A stretch of 6,979 nucleotides of DNA from contig DAOWHG010000035.1 in the NCBI GenBank assembly GCA_030641535.1, forward strand, positions 1-6,979, given 5' to 3'. Both the position numbers and the translations under genes were made by a program. This DNA comes from Mycoplasmatota bacterium. Its GTDB lineage: Bacteria; Bacillota_I; Bacilli_A; Izemoplasmatales; Izemoplasmataceae. Below are positions 1 through 6,436 of this stretch, piece by piece (position 1 is the first letter of the stretch; every line of letters begins with the position of its first letter). The notes under the pieces were generated by a model. The model was not told the origin of the DNA. It saw nothing but the letters and a program-made list of their open reading frames with translations, and ran no database searches.

Positions 1-896
1 ATAAGAGAGCAACAAGAGATATAATATTAGAAGCAAAAAATTTAACAATAGGTTATGATTTCCCGATATTAAGTAATATTACTTTTAATATGAGGGGATA
101 TGACAAGCTAGCAATTATTGGTCCAAATGGTACTGGTAAAACAACACTGTTAAAAGTTATTGAAAAGAAACTACTTCCACTTGCTGGAAAAGTTGATTTT
201 TTGAGAGAGTATAAAATTGGGTATTTTGATCAAAATCAAGAAAATTTAAGCTACAATAAAACAGTTTTTGAAGAGATTCATGACTATTATCCAATGTATA
301 CACATAAAGACGTTAGAAGTGCTGCAGCTAGATTTCTATTCACAAACGATGATGTCTTAAAACCTATCAGTATATTGAGCGGTGGAGAGAAAGTAAGATT
401 AGTACTATTACTTTTAATGTTGTCTAATCCTGATTTATTAGTTTTAGATGAACCGACAAATCATCTAGATATTGAAACAAAAGATATTATTGAAGATGTA
501 TTTGATGAGTTTTCAGGGCCTATTATTTTTGTATCACATGACCGTTATTTTATTAATAAAATTGGTACAAAAATTATTCATATGTCCAACGACAAGGTAA
601 TTGAATTTGAAGGGTCATATGATGAATTTAAAGATTATACGAGTAAAGTAGAACAAAAAAAGATTAAGAAAATAAAAAACAAAAAAAGGAAACCAAATAC
701 CGATAAAGAAATAAAAAATATTGAAAAACGAATACATAGTATCGAAAAGAAAATTAGAGAGTTAGAAAGTGAGACATTTAAAGAAAATGTTTTCAATGAC
801 TATGTCAAGATAAATGAGATCAATTCAGAGATAAATGAATTAAAAAAGGAATTGATAGAAATTGACAAAAGATACTACGAATTAATGAACTTATAG
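1..896 (+). CDS. ABC-F family ATPase (YdiF/Uup-like), C-terminal part, 5' truncated by window edge
   Basis: The reading frame is open from the window edge (first full codon at base 3), so the ATG at 90 is internal, not the start: 29 in-frame codons before it encode the beginning of the ABC domain. Numbering from base 3, the visible 297 residues are the second ABC domain of a duplicated, membrane-free ABC-F protein. Walker A is GPNGTGKTT at about 40, signature LSGGE at 125, Walker B LLVLDEPTNHLD with D149/E150, and the switch His at 179 in VSHDRYF. The combination LSGGE, DEPTNHLD and SHDRYF is typical of ABC-F. From about 215 a Lys/Glu-rich C-terminal extension is predicted to form an antiparallel coiled coil, as in YdiF and Uup. 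Known family members act at the ribosomal E site as translation factors, and some give antibiotic protection. The interdomain linker that helps tell these apart lies outside the window. The next gene starts 23 bp downstream with no terminator between, so co-transcription is likely. Confidence 0.93.
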   Translation, partial: KRATRDIILEAKNLTIGYDFPILSNITFNMRGYDKLAIIGPNGTGKTTLLKVIEKKLLPLAGKVDFLREYKIGYFDQNQENLSYNKTVFEEIHDYYPMYTHKDVRSAAARFLFTNDDVLKPISILSGGEKVRLVLLLLMLSNPDLLVLDEPTNHLDIETKDIIEDVFDEFSGPIIFVSHDRYFINKIGTKIIHMSNDKVIEFEGSYDEFKDYTSKVEQKKIKKIKNKKRKPNTDKEIKNIEKRIHSIEKKIRELESETFKENVFNDYVKINEINSEINELKKELIEIDKRYYELMNL

Positions 897-907
897 AGGT
901 ATTGCTT

Positions 908-913
908 GGAGGT
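908..913 (+). promoter_or_regulatory. Ribosome binding site fixing the start of the first exporter gene
   Basis: GGAGGT ends 6 bases before the ATG at 920. The frame is also open from a TTG at 902, but that codon lies upstream of this Shine-Dalgarno sequence, so 920 is the better start. Confidence 0.85.
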
Positions 914-919
914 AAAAAC

Positions 920-2722
920 ATGAAAAGATTAAAACAATTTTTTAAATGGATGAAAGGAAATAAAAGATACTATTTAGTAGCTTCTTTACTCCTGATTTCA
1001 TTACAATATTTTAGAACATTAACACCATTATTTATTCAGCATACTATAGATACAATCCTTTTAGGAAAAGAATCGAATTTACCAGGATTTATTCAGAACT
1101 TACTAAATGCTGATACAGTACAAAAACAATTGCTATTAATTGCTGTTGTATATGTATTATTCGCATTAATGAGAGTTATAATTATGGTGATTCGTCGTTT
1201 TGTAAATGCTTTTTTCACAGAACGAATTGCTTACAATATGAGAAACACATTATATAAGAAGATACAAAACCTGTCTTTTTCTTATCACTCAAAAGCTGAA
1301 ACTGGAGATTTAATTCAAAGATGTACAACTGATGTTGAGACATATAGAGTTTTCGTTGGTGAACAGTTAATAGAAATATTAAGACTTATATTCTTAATGG
1401 GATTCTCAATTATGCAAATGTCACGAATGAGTGGAAGAATGACACTTATATCGTTAGTAATTACTCCAGTGATTTTCGGAATATCTTTCATCTATTTCTT
1501 AAAAGTTAAGAAGATATTCAAGAAAGTTGAAGAGGCAGAAGCAAAAATGACAACTACTATTCAGGAAAGTGTTACAGGAATAAGAGTAGTAAAAGCTTTT
1601 GCAAAAGAAAAGGTAGAAATTGATAAATTTAATGGCAACTCTGAAGTATATATGGAAGAACAATATAAACTATTAAGACTTATGGCGATTTTTTGGGGAG
1701 GAACAGATTTTATTATCTTCATCCAATATTGTTTAACATTGTCAATTGGTATCTATTACTCAGTAAATGGTGTATTAGATCCAGGTCAGTTTATTGCTTT
1801 CTTATCATATGTAGGTATGATTGTTTGGCCAATGAGACAACTTGGTAGAATTGTTGGAGATTTTGGTAAAACGACAGTAGCATTAGATCGTTTAGATGAA
1901 ATTATGCTAGTTGATTCGGAATACGTAAATGATTCAGATAACAAACCTGAAATTACAGGATTAGTAGAATTTAAGAACGTCGGATTCCAATTTGATGATG
2001 ACGATAAACCTCTTCTAAAAAATATCTCTTTTAAAGTTAATAAAGGGGAGAGTATTGCCATTGTAGGTAAAACAGGAAGTGGTAAATCAACACTTATCAA
2101 TCTGATAATAAGATTGCTAGATAACCAAGAAGGTAAAATTGAATTTGATGGTGTTGATATAAAAGATATAAACAAAAAACATTTAAGAGAAAATGTTGGT
2201 ATTATTATGCAAGAACCATTTTTATACAGTAGAACACTATACGATAATATTAGTATAATGAATAAAAATGCTCCAGAAGACCAAGTTTATCAAGCTGCTA
2301 CAATAGCTAGTTTACATGATGATATTAAAGCGTTTGAAGGCGGATATTCAACAATGGTTGGAGAAAGAGGAGTAACATTATCAGGTGGTCAAAAACAACG
2401 AGTAGCAATCGCGAGAATGTTGCTTAACGATAAGCCTGTATTAGTATTTGACGATAGCTTAAGTGCTGTTGATACAGAAACAGATATTCAAATAAGAAAT
2501 GCATTAAATAAACATTGGAAAAACACAACGGTATTTATTATTACTCACCGTATAACAACTGCCATGGAGGCAGACAAAATTATAGTTTTAGATAAAGGCG
2601 AAATAGTTGAATCAGGTACACATCAATCTCTGTTAAGAGATGACGGTATTTATGCACAATTATGGGATATTCAAACAAACGTTGAATACGACTTTATGAA
2701 ACTCGATAAAGGAGTTGAATAA
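920..2722 (+). CDS. ABC exporter half-transporter with degenerate ATP site (heterodimer subunit 1)
   Basis: This 600-residue protein has the TMD-NBD layout of type IV (ABCB-like) exporters: six membrane segments within about residues 17-315, then a nucleotide-binding domain. Walker A GKTGSGKST begins at 383, the signature LSGGQ at 487-491 is perfect, Walker B LVFDD is at 508-512, the D-loop is SAVD and the switch His is 543 (THR). The residue after the Walker B Asp, normally the catalytic Glu, is Asp512, so this subunit's own ATP site should be degenerate. The same substitution marks the BmrC (YheI), LmrC and TM287 subunits of heterodimeric multidrug exporters. The next gene supplies the complementary half. 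It probably acts in the cytoplasmic membrane as an exporter of drugs, lipids or peptides; the substrate cannot be read from the sequence. The gene sits 23 bp after the ABC-F gene and ends 1 bp before the start of its partner. Confidence 0.93.
   Translation: MKRLKQFFKWMKGNKRYYLVASLLLISLQYFRTLTPLFIQHTIDTILLGKESNLPGFIQNLLNADTVQKQLLLIAVVYVLFALMRVIIMVIRRFVNAFFTERIAYNMRNTLYKKIQNLSFSYHSKAETGDLIQRCTTDVETYRVFVGEQLIEILRLIFLMGFSIMQMSRMSGRMTLISLVITPVIFGISFIYFLKVKKIFKKVEEAEAKMTTTIQESVTGIRVVKAFAKEKVEIDKFNGNSEVYMEEQYKLLRLMAIFWGGTDFIIFIQYCLTLSIGIYYSVNGVLDPGQFIAFLSYVGMIVWPMRQLGRIVGDFGKTTVALDRLDEIMLVDSEYVNDSDNKPEITGLVEFKNVGFQFDDDDKPLLKNISFKVNKGESIAIVGKTGSGKSTLINLIIRLLDNQEGKIEFDGVDIKDINKKHLRENVGIIMQEPFLYSRTLYDNISIMNKNAPEDQVYQAATIASLHDDIKAFEGGYSTMVGERGVTLSGGQKQRVAIARMLLNDKPVLVFDDSLSAVDTETDIQIRNALNKHWKNTTVFIITHRITTAMEADKIIVLDKGEIVESGTHQSLLRDDGIYAQLWDIQTNVEYDFMKLDKGVE
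2708..2714 (+). promoter_or_regulatory. Ribosome binding site fixing the start of the second exporter gene
   Basis: AAAGGAG lies inside the last codons of the upstream gene, 9 bases before the ATG at 2724. An in-frame TTG at 2715 directly abuts this site, too close to be used, so 2724 is chosen. Confidence 0.8.
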
Positions 2723-2723
2723 G

Positions 2724-4553
2724 ATGAATTACTTTGAAGAAGAAGAATATCAAGATTCCAAATTTGACGTTAAAGTATGGTATAAAATATTTTCATATAT
2801 GAAACCATTTAAAAGAAATGTTATTTTAGGAATTTTAGCTGCTGTTGTCTTGGCAGCCATAGATACTATTTATCCACTTATTAATAAATATGCAATTGAT
2901 GAAATAATTGAGACAAGAAGTTTAGAAAAACTTCCATACTTTATTGCTTTCTATGTTGTTATAATGTTTTTAATTGGAATTATGGTATATACTTTTATTA
3001 TTCACGCAGGACAAGTACAACAAAAATTATCATTTGCATTAAGAAAAGATGCATTTAAGAAACTTCATGAATTACCGTTTTCATACTACGATAAAACACC
3101 TGTAGGATGGATTATGGCTAGAATGACCAGTGATTCTCGTAACTTAAGTGATATATTATCATGGGGATTAATTGATCTTTCATGGGGTATGTTGATGATG
3201 ACTGGAATTACTATTGTAATGCTAATCACAAATCTTAAATTGGCACTAATCACTTTAAGTGTATTGCCTTTGTTAATTGGATTAAGTATTTACTTTAGAA
3301 CAAAAATACTTAAAGCGTATAGAAAAATTAGAAAAGAAAATTCTAAGATAACAGGATCATTCAACGAGGGAATTACTGGGGCAAAAACAACAAAAACGCT
3401 AGTTTTAGAAAAAGAAAACTTTAATGATTTTGATGGATTAACATCAAATATGAAAAGACACTCTATTAGAGCAGCAATGTTTGCAGGATTGTACTTTCCA
3501 TCAATATTATTTATCGCAACAATTGCGACAGGACTAGTAATCTATTATGGTGGGATGGATGTAAATTCAGATATTATTACTTTCGGAATGTTATATCTAT
3601 TTATTGCTTATATTAGTTCATTCTTTGAACCTGTAATGCAACTAGCAAATATATTGGCTAGATTCCAACAAGCACAAGCAAGTGCTGAACGATTAATAGA
3701 TTTGATTGAAAAAGAACCAGAAATCTTTGATACAAAAGATGTTGTTGAGAAATATGGTGATGCCATAAACTTCAAGAAAGAAAACTGGGAAGAACTTATT
3801 GGTGATGTTGAATTTAAGAATGTTACATTTAAGTATAGTAAAGGTGAAACAGTGCTTAAAGATTTTAATTTACATGTAAAAGCTGGTCAAAATATTGCAC
3901 TAGTTGGACAAACAGGCGCTGGAAAATCAACTATAGTAAATTTAATCTGTCGTTTTTATGAACCTACTTCAGGTGAAATATTAATAGATGGAAGAGATTA
4001 TAAAGAACGTTCAATTGGTTGGCTTCATGACAACTTAGGGTATGTACTTCAATCTCCGCATTTGTTTAGCGGATCAATATTGGAAAATATAAGATATGGA
4101 CGACCTGATGCAACAATAGAAGAAGTAATTTATGCTTCTAAATTAGTAGAGGCAGATAACTTCATTGTTGAATTCAAAGATGGATATGATACGGAAGTTG
4201 GAGAAGGCGGAACTAGATTAAGCGTTGGACAAAAACAATTAATTAGTTTTGCAAGAGCTTTAATCGCCAATCCTAAGATCTTGATTTTGGATGAAGCAAC
4301 ATCGAGTGTTGATACAAAAACTGAAAAGAGTATTCAAAGAGCAATTAAGATTGTTTTAGAAGGAAGAACAAGTTTTGTAATAGCACATCGTTTATCAACA
4401 ATTACATCAAGTGATAGTATCTTAGTATTAGAAGATGGAAAGATTATTGAAGAAGGAACGCACAAGGAATTAATTAAACTTGAAAAGCATTACTTCAAGC
4501 TATATACAAATCAATTTAAGTCAAAAGTAATTGAAGAGTCTAAAAACGAGTAG
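2724..4553 (+). CDS. ABC exporter half-transporter with catalytic Walker B (heterodimer subunit 2)
   Basis: This 609-residue protein is an ABC exporter half with an acidic N-terminal tail (EEEEYQD), six membrane segments to about residue 320, and a C-terminal nucleotide-binding domain. Walker A GQTGAGKST begins at 395, the signature is LSVGQ at 499-503 (second Gly replaced by Val), Walker B has D523 followed by the catalytic E524, the D-loop is SSVD and the switch His is 555 (AHRLST). The deviant signature should serve the partner's degenerate site, while its intact Walker A and B pair with the partner's perfect LSGGQ. This matches the BmrD (YheH), LmrD and TM288 type of subunit. A linker of about 20 residues (340-359) precedes the nucleotide-binding domain and is absent from the partner. 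The start codon lies 1 bp after the partner's stop, so translational coupling and 1:1 production are likely. The stop codon is part of the terminator stem. Confidence 0.93.
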   Translation: MNYFEEEEYQDSKFDVKVWYKIFSYMKPFKRNVILGILAAVVLAAIDTIYPLINKYAIDEIIETRSLEKLPYFIAFYVVIMFLIGIMVYTFIIHAGQVQQKLSFALRKDAFKKLHELPFSYYDKTPVGWIMARMTSDSRNLSDILSWGLIDLSWGMLMMTGITIVMLITNLKLALITLSVLPLLIGLSIYFRTKILKAYRKIRKENSKITGSFNEGITGAKTTKTLVLEKENFNDFDGLTSNMKRHSIRAAMFAGLYFPSILFIATIATGLVIYYGGMDVNSDIITFGMLYLFIAYISSFFEPVMQLANILARFQQAQASAERLIDLIEKEPEIFDTKDVVEKYGDAINFKKENWEELIGDVEFKNVTFKYSKGETVLKDFNLHVKAGQNIALVGQTGAGKSTIVNLICRFYEPTSGEILIDGRDYKERSIGWLHDNLGYVLQSPHLFSGSILENIRYGRPDATIEEVIYASKLVEADNFIVEFKDGYDTEVGEGGTRLSVGQKQLISFARALIANPKILILDEATSSVDTKTEKSIQRAIKIVLEGRTSFVIAHRLSTITSSDSILVLEDGKIIEEGTHKELIKLEKHYFKLYTNQFKSKVIEESKNE

Positions 4554-4569
4554 AAATACTCGTTTTTTT
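4542..4569 (+). terminator. Strong intrinsic terminator ending the ABC operon
   Basis: A perfect 11-bp stem, AAAAACGAGTA (4542-4552) with TACTCGTTTTT (4557-4567), closes a GAAA tetraloop and runs into a T tract to 4569. The TAG stop of the second exporter gene (4551-4553) lies at the top of the stem and loop. The A tract on the left arm means it may also stop transcription on the - strand. Confidence 0.92.
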
Positions 4570-4590
4570 ACGTTCAAATTTGACTACTAT

Positions 4591-4602
4591 GTGCATATGC
4601 AC
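4591..4602. repeat. Perfect 12-bp palindrome GTGCATATGCAC
   Basis: The sequence equals its own reverse complement over 12 bases. It is one of the few GC-containing stretches in this AT-rich intergenic region, so a protein-binding site is plausible. It ends 18 bases before a TATAAT at 4621-4626, so it would cover the -35 region of that possible promoter. No regulator gene is visible in the window. Confidence 0.5.
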
Positions 4603-4616
4603 TCTGTTAAATAGAA

Positions 4617-4628
4617 AGATTATAATCT
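4617..4628. repeat. Perfect 12-bp palindrome AGATTATAATCT containing a possible -10 box
   Basis: The 12 bases are self-complementary and hold TATAAT on both strands (4621-4626 on +). As a + strand promoter it has no convincing -35: the hexamer 17 bp upstream is TGCACT, inside the preceding palindrome. It could be a regulated weak promoter, or simply an AT-rich chance match. Confidence 0.3.
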
Positions 4629-4638
4629 GAACTTTTCT

Positions 4639-4675
4639 AAATAAGAAAAAACTGGCTAATCATAGCCCTTTATTT
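4639..4675 (+). terminator. Weak terminator-like hairpin in the intergenic region
   Basis: GGCTA (4654-4658) pairs with TAGCC (4663-4667) around a 4-base loop, followed by CTTTATTT. The outer bases AAATAA (4639-4644) can also pair with TTATTT (4670-4675) around an asymmetric internal loop. The GC stem is only 5 bp, so it may be a back-up terminator for the ABC operon, a leader structure, or of no function. Confidence 0.3.
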
Positions 4676-4701
4676 ATATCGTTTGAAAATTAAACCATTT
4701 C

Positions 4702-4725
4702 GCATACAAATTACTACTTGTATGC
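4702..4725. repeat. Inverted repeat GCATACAA-N8-TTGTATGC, candidate operator or hairpin
   Basis: Two perfect 8-bp arms (4702-4709 and 4718-4725) are separated by 8 bases, and the right arm contains the proposed -35 box of the downstream promoter. Half-site centres 16 bp apart are compatible with a dimeric repressor. In RNA it would form an 8-bp hairpin followed by CCCTTTTT, so an attenuator or terminator is the alternative; the three Cs between stem and T run make that less typical. Confidence 0.5.
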
Positions 4726-4746
4726 CCCTTTTTACTTATATATAAT
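4718..4746 (+). promoter_or_regulatory. Likely sigma-A type promoter of the methyltransferase-mrp operon
   Basis: A perfect -10 TATAAT (4741-4746) lies 17 bp after TTGTAT (4718-4723), which keeps only the TTG of the -35 consensus. Transcription would start near 4753, leaving a short leader of about 16 bases before the ATG at 4769. It follows the terminator of the previous operon and precedes the first gene of the next, where a promoter is expected. Confidence 0.6.
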
Positions 4747-4757
4747 ATAAGTAGCAC

Positions 4758-4764
4758 GGGTGAT
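4758..4764 (+). promoter_or_regulatory. Ribosome binding site fixing the methyltransferase-like start
   Basis: GGGTGAT matches the 3' half of the full Shine-Dalgarno consensus (GGTGAT) and ends 4 bases before the ATG at 4769. The in-frame GTG at 4760 lies inside this site and is unlikely to be the start. Confidence 0.65.
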
Positions 4765-4768
4765 AAAA

Positions 4769-5683
4769 ATGAAACTAATGGAAGTATTTAACCATGATTT
4801 AAATCAAAGTTTATCTTCTGAAAATGAAGGTATGAAAGCTTTTAAACTTCAAGTTGATTTAATCTTAAGATCAGTTATTGAAAGACTTGATGAAAGTGAA
4901 AAGGCAATAATAATAGGTGCAGGGAAGATGAAAGATTTTTCTCTTACTTTTTTTGTGAAAAATTTTAATGAGGTAATTTTAACTGACATTGACTTAAAAA
5001 CTGTTAATGAAGCAGTGAAAGATTTTAGGTACACAGAAAAACTGTTGAAGAAGCTTACTAAAATTAGAATTGATTATACCGGATTTGAGAAAAATAGATT
5101 CTTTTGCGATTTTAAGGAAAGAATTGTAAATTGTCACACTTTTGAAAAGGTTGATCAAATTATAAAAAGTAAACTTAATGGACTTGAAGATTATCGTTTC
5201 TTAAAGGATTACAATGAGAGTGCTGATTTAATATATGTATCTCCTATCTATACGCAACTAGTTTATAATCAAGGATTGAGAGAGTGTTCAATTCTTAGAG
5301 AAAACGGATATCCAGAACATTTAATTAAGTATATAGAGAGTATCTTACTTGATGAGATGGTAGAAGTAATTGATAGGTTTAATGATAATATAATTAACGC
5401 GTTAAAACCAAATGGGCAACTAGTGGTTTTGAGTGATATATTTCAAGTTGATATTGGTAGTAAGTTTTACTTGAGAGTTAAAAATGGAATAAGAAGTTAT
5501 GAAGTAATGGAAGAAATTTATGAGGGTTATAAGTTGAAGTACGGAGTTGGACTTGGGGATTACGGTCTTTTAAATCTTGACGAAAAATTGAAACCTTATT
5601 TATCTAGATGGCTAATATGGCCATATGATGAAAAAAGTGCATTTATTGTTAAGTTGAAAATATATAAGAAGATTTTAATATAA
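4769..5683 (+). CDS. Uncharacterised protein with class I SAM-methyltransferase-like fold
   Basis: I do not recognise a named family for this 304-residue soluble protein. After an N-terminal helical part of about 45 residues comes a Rossmann-like start: a beta strand into G50-A51-G52-K53 (motif I), then an acidic strand end TDID at 72-75, where methyltransferases bind the SAM ribose. A segment of ADLIYVSPIY (152-161) falls where motif IV (NPPY or SPPY in some amino-methyltransferases) is expected, and LKPNGQLVV (212-220) resembles the strand before the C-terminal part of the fold. The SPIY version is not canonical, so catalysis is uncertain. There is no signal peptide or membrane segment. Its promoter lies just upstream, and its TAA overlaps the ribosome binding site of mrpE, so it is the first gene of the mrp operon. 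A nucleotide- or NAD-binding role without methyl transfer is an alternative. Confidence 0.6.
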   Translation: MKLMEVFNHDLNQSLSSENEGMKAFKLQVDLILRSVIERLDESEKAIIIGAGKMKDFSLTFFVKNFNEVILTDIDLKTVNEAVKDFRYTEKLLKKLTKIRIDYTGFEKNRFFCDFKERIVNCHTFEKVDQIIKSKLNGLEDYRFLKDYNESADLIYVSPIYTQLVYNQGLRECSILRENGYPEHLIKYIESILLDEMVEVIDRFNDNIINALKPNGQLVVLSDIFQVDIGSKFYLRVKNGIRSYEVMEEIYEGYKLKYGVGLGDYGLLNLDEKLKPYLSRWLIWPYDEKSAFIVKLKIYKKILI

Positions 5684-5689
5684 AGGAGG
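5682..5689 (+). promoter_or_regulatory. Strong ribosome binding site of mrpE, overlapping the upstream stop codon
   Basis: AAAGGAGG begins within the TAA stop (5681-5683) of the preceding gene; its GGAGG core ends 7 bases before the ATG at 5697. A ribosome terminating there would sit on the mrpE initiation site. Confidence 0.85.
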
Positions 5690-5696
5690 AATATTT

Positions 5697-6179
5697 ATGA
5701 AGTATGTAGCAACTTTCTTAGTACTATTTACTAGTTATGTATTATTGGCTGGATTTCATGTGCAAGAGTTGATGCTTGGAGCGTTAGTAAGTGTAATATT
5801 AACAATTATATTAGCAAAGCTTGTTAATTATACAATCGACTATCGTTTTCCTGTAAAACTTCTAGTGTTTATTTTTGCTTATTTACCAATATTCACTTGG
5901 CAATTGATTTTATCGAATATTGATGTAGCAAGAAGAGTATTGAGTCCTAAAATTCCTTTGAATCCTGGATTTGTAAAAATCAAAACGGATTTAAAAGGTG
6001 ATTTTGCTAAATTAACTTTAGCAAACTCAATCACACTAACTCCAGGGACTTTATCTGTTGATGTTAAAGGTGAATATTTATATGTTCATACTGTTGATGT
6101 TAAAGGTAAAACACCTGAAGAAAACAGAGAATTTATTAGTGCCAAATTTGAAAAGGTGTTAGGAGGGATTTTTAAATGA
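5697..6179 (+). CDS. mrpE: Mrp/Mnh Na+/H+ antiporter subunit E
   Basis: This 160-residue protein matches the usual MrpE/MnhE (and MbhA) length of about 160. Hydrophobic segments lie at about 3-20, 22-42 and 55-75, followed by a soluble C-terminal domain. The family hallmark LANSITLTPGTLSVDV is clear, with N110 and the TPG at 115-117, and a later strand GEYLYVHTVDV fits the same domain. MrpE is a small membrane subunit of the multi-subunit cation/proton antiporter complex that expels Na+ using the proton gradient; homologues are part of membrane-bound hydrogenase complexes. It uses a TGA stop that overlaps the mrpF start codon (ATGA), and the next in-frame codon is TAG, giving a tandem stop. 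Confidence 0.93.
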   Translation: MKYVATFLVLFTSYVLLAGFHVQELMLGALVSVILTIILAKLVNYTIDYRFPVKLLVFIFAYLPIFTWQLILSNIDVARRVLSPKIPLNPGFVKIKTDLKGDFAKLTLANSITLTPGTLSVDVKGEYLYVHTVDVKGKTPEENREFISAKFEKVLGGIFK

Positions 6180-6436
6180 TAGATATTATTGTATTCTCAC
6201 TTGTGGGATTAGGAGTTATATTCGCAGTAATTAGATTATTAAAAGGCCCAACTCCAGCTGATAGAGTTGTGGCATTAGACACATTTAACATTATTGTTAT
6301 TGGAGTAATTGCTTTGCTTGCTTATAGTTTTGAAAATTCTTTATATCTAGATATCGCAATTGTGTATGCTATCTTAGCATTCATTGAAACAATTGTATTT
6401 GCTAGATACTTGGAGGGTAATCATGGAGATTGTTAG
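6176..6436 (+). CDS. mrpF: Mrp/Mnh Na+/H+ antiporter subunit F
   Basis: This 86-residue protein with three membrane segments has the MrpF/MnhF (MbhB) signature RLLKGPTPADRVVALD (20-35), including the conserved Pro, Asp and Arg after the first helix and D35 at the start of the second. In the complex, MrpF is one of the small hydrophobic subunits; conserved acidic residues in this motif are known to matter for antiport in homologues. The ATG overlaps the mrpE stop by 4 bases (6176-6179) and is served by AGGAGG at 6161-6166 inside mrpE. The last 14 bases overlap mrpG. Length is slightly below the Bacillus protein (about 94) but covers the whole domain. Confidence 0.92.
   Translation: MIDIIVFSLVGLGVIFAVIRLLKGPTPADRVVALDTFNIIVIGVIALLAYSFENSLYLDIAIVYAILAFIETIVFARYLEGNHGDC
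6412..6417 (+). promoter_or_regulatory. Ribosome binding site fixing the mrpG start
   Basis: GGAGGG lies inside the end of mrpF, 5 bases before the ATG at 6423. The frame is open further upstream (ATG at 6384), but that start would add 13 residues unlike MrpG and has no comparable site. Confidence 0.8.

Noticed and set aside
90..92. ATG as the start of the ABC-F gene
   Set aside because: The same frame is open to the window edge and encodes the expected first strands of the ABC domain before this ATG, so it is an internal methionine.
1786..2175. Open frame of 129 codons on the - strand
   Set aside because: It lies wholly within the conserved first exporter gene, antisense to its Walker A region, and its translation resembles no protein; it has no supporting start context.
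4580..4612. Promoter from TTGACT (4580-4585)
   Set aside because: The -35 is good, but the hexamer at 17 bp is TCTGTT and the next AT-rich candidate is 21 bp away, so no acceptable -10 is present.
4654..4733. tRNA or other structured RNA gene
   Set aside because: The hairpins do not form a cloverleaf, and there are no T-loop or anticodon-like conserved bases.
4570..4768. Riboswitch or small RNA gene (for example a Na+ or c-di-AMP riboswitch) ahead of the antiporter operon
   Set aside because: The region has only short hairpins and few G residues; no conserved core of a known riboswitch class is visible, and the likely transcript start leaves a leader of about 16 bases.
4849..5034. Open frame of 61 codons on the - strand
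   Set aside because: It is antisense to the methyltransferase-like gene, short, and its product has no recognisable features.
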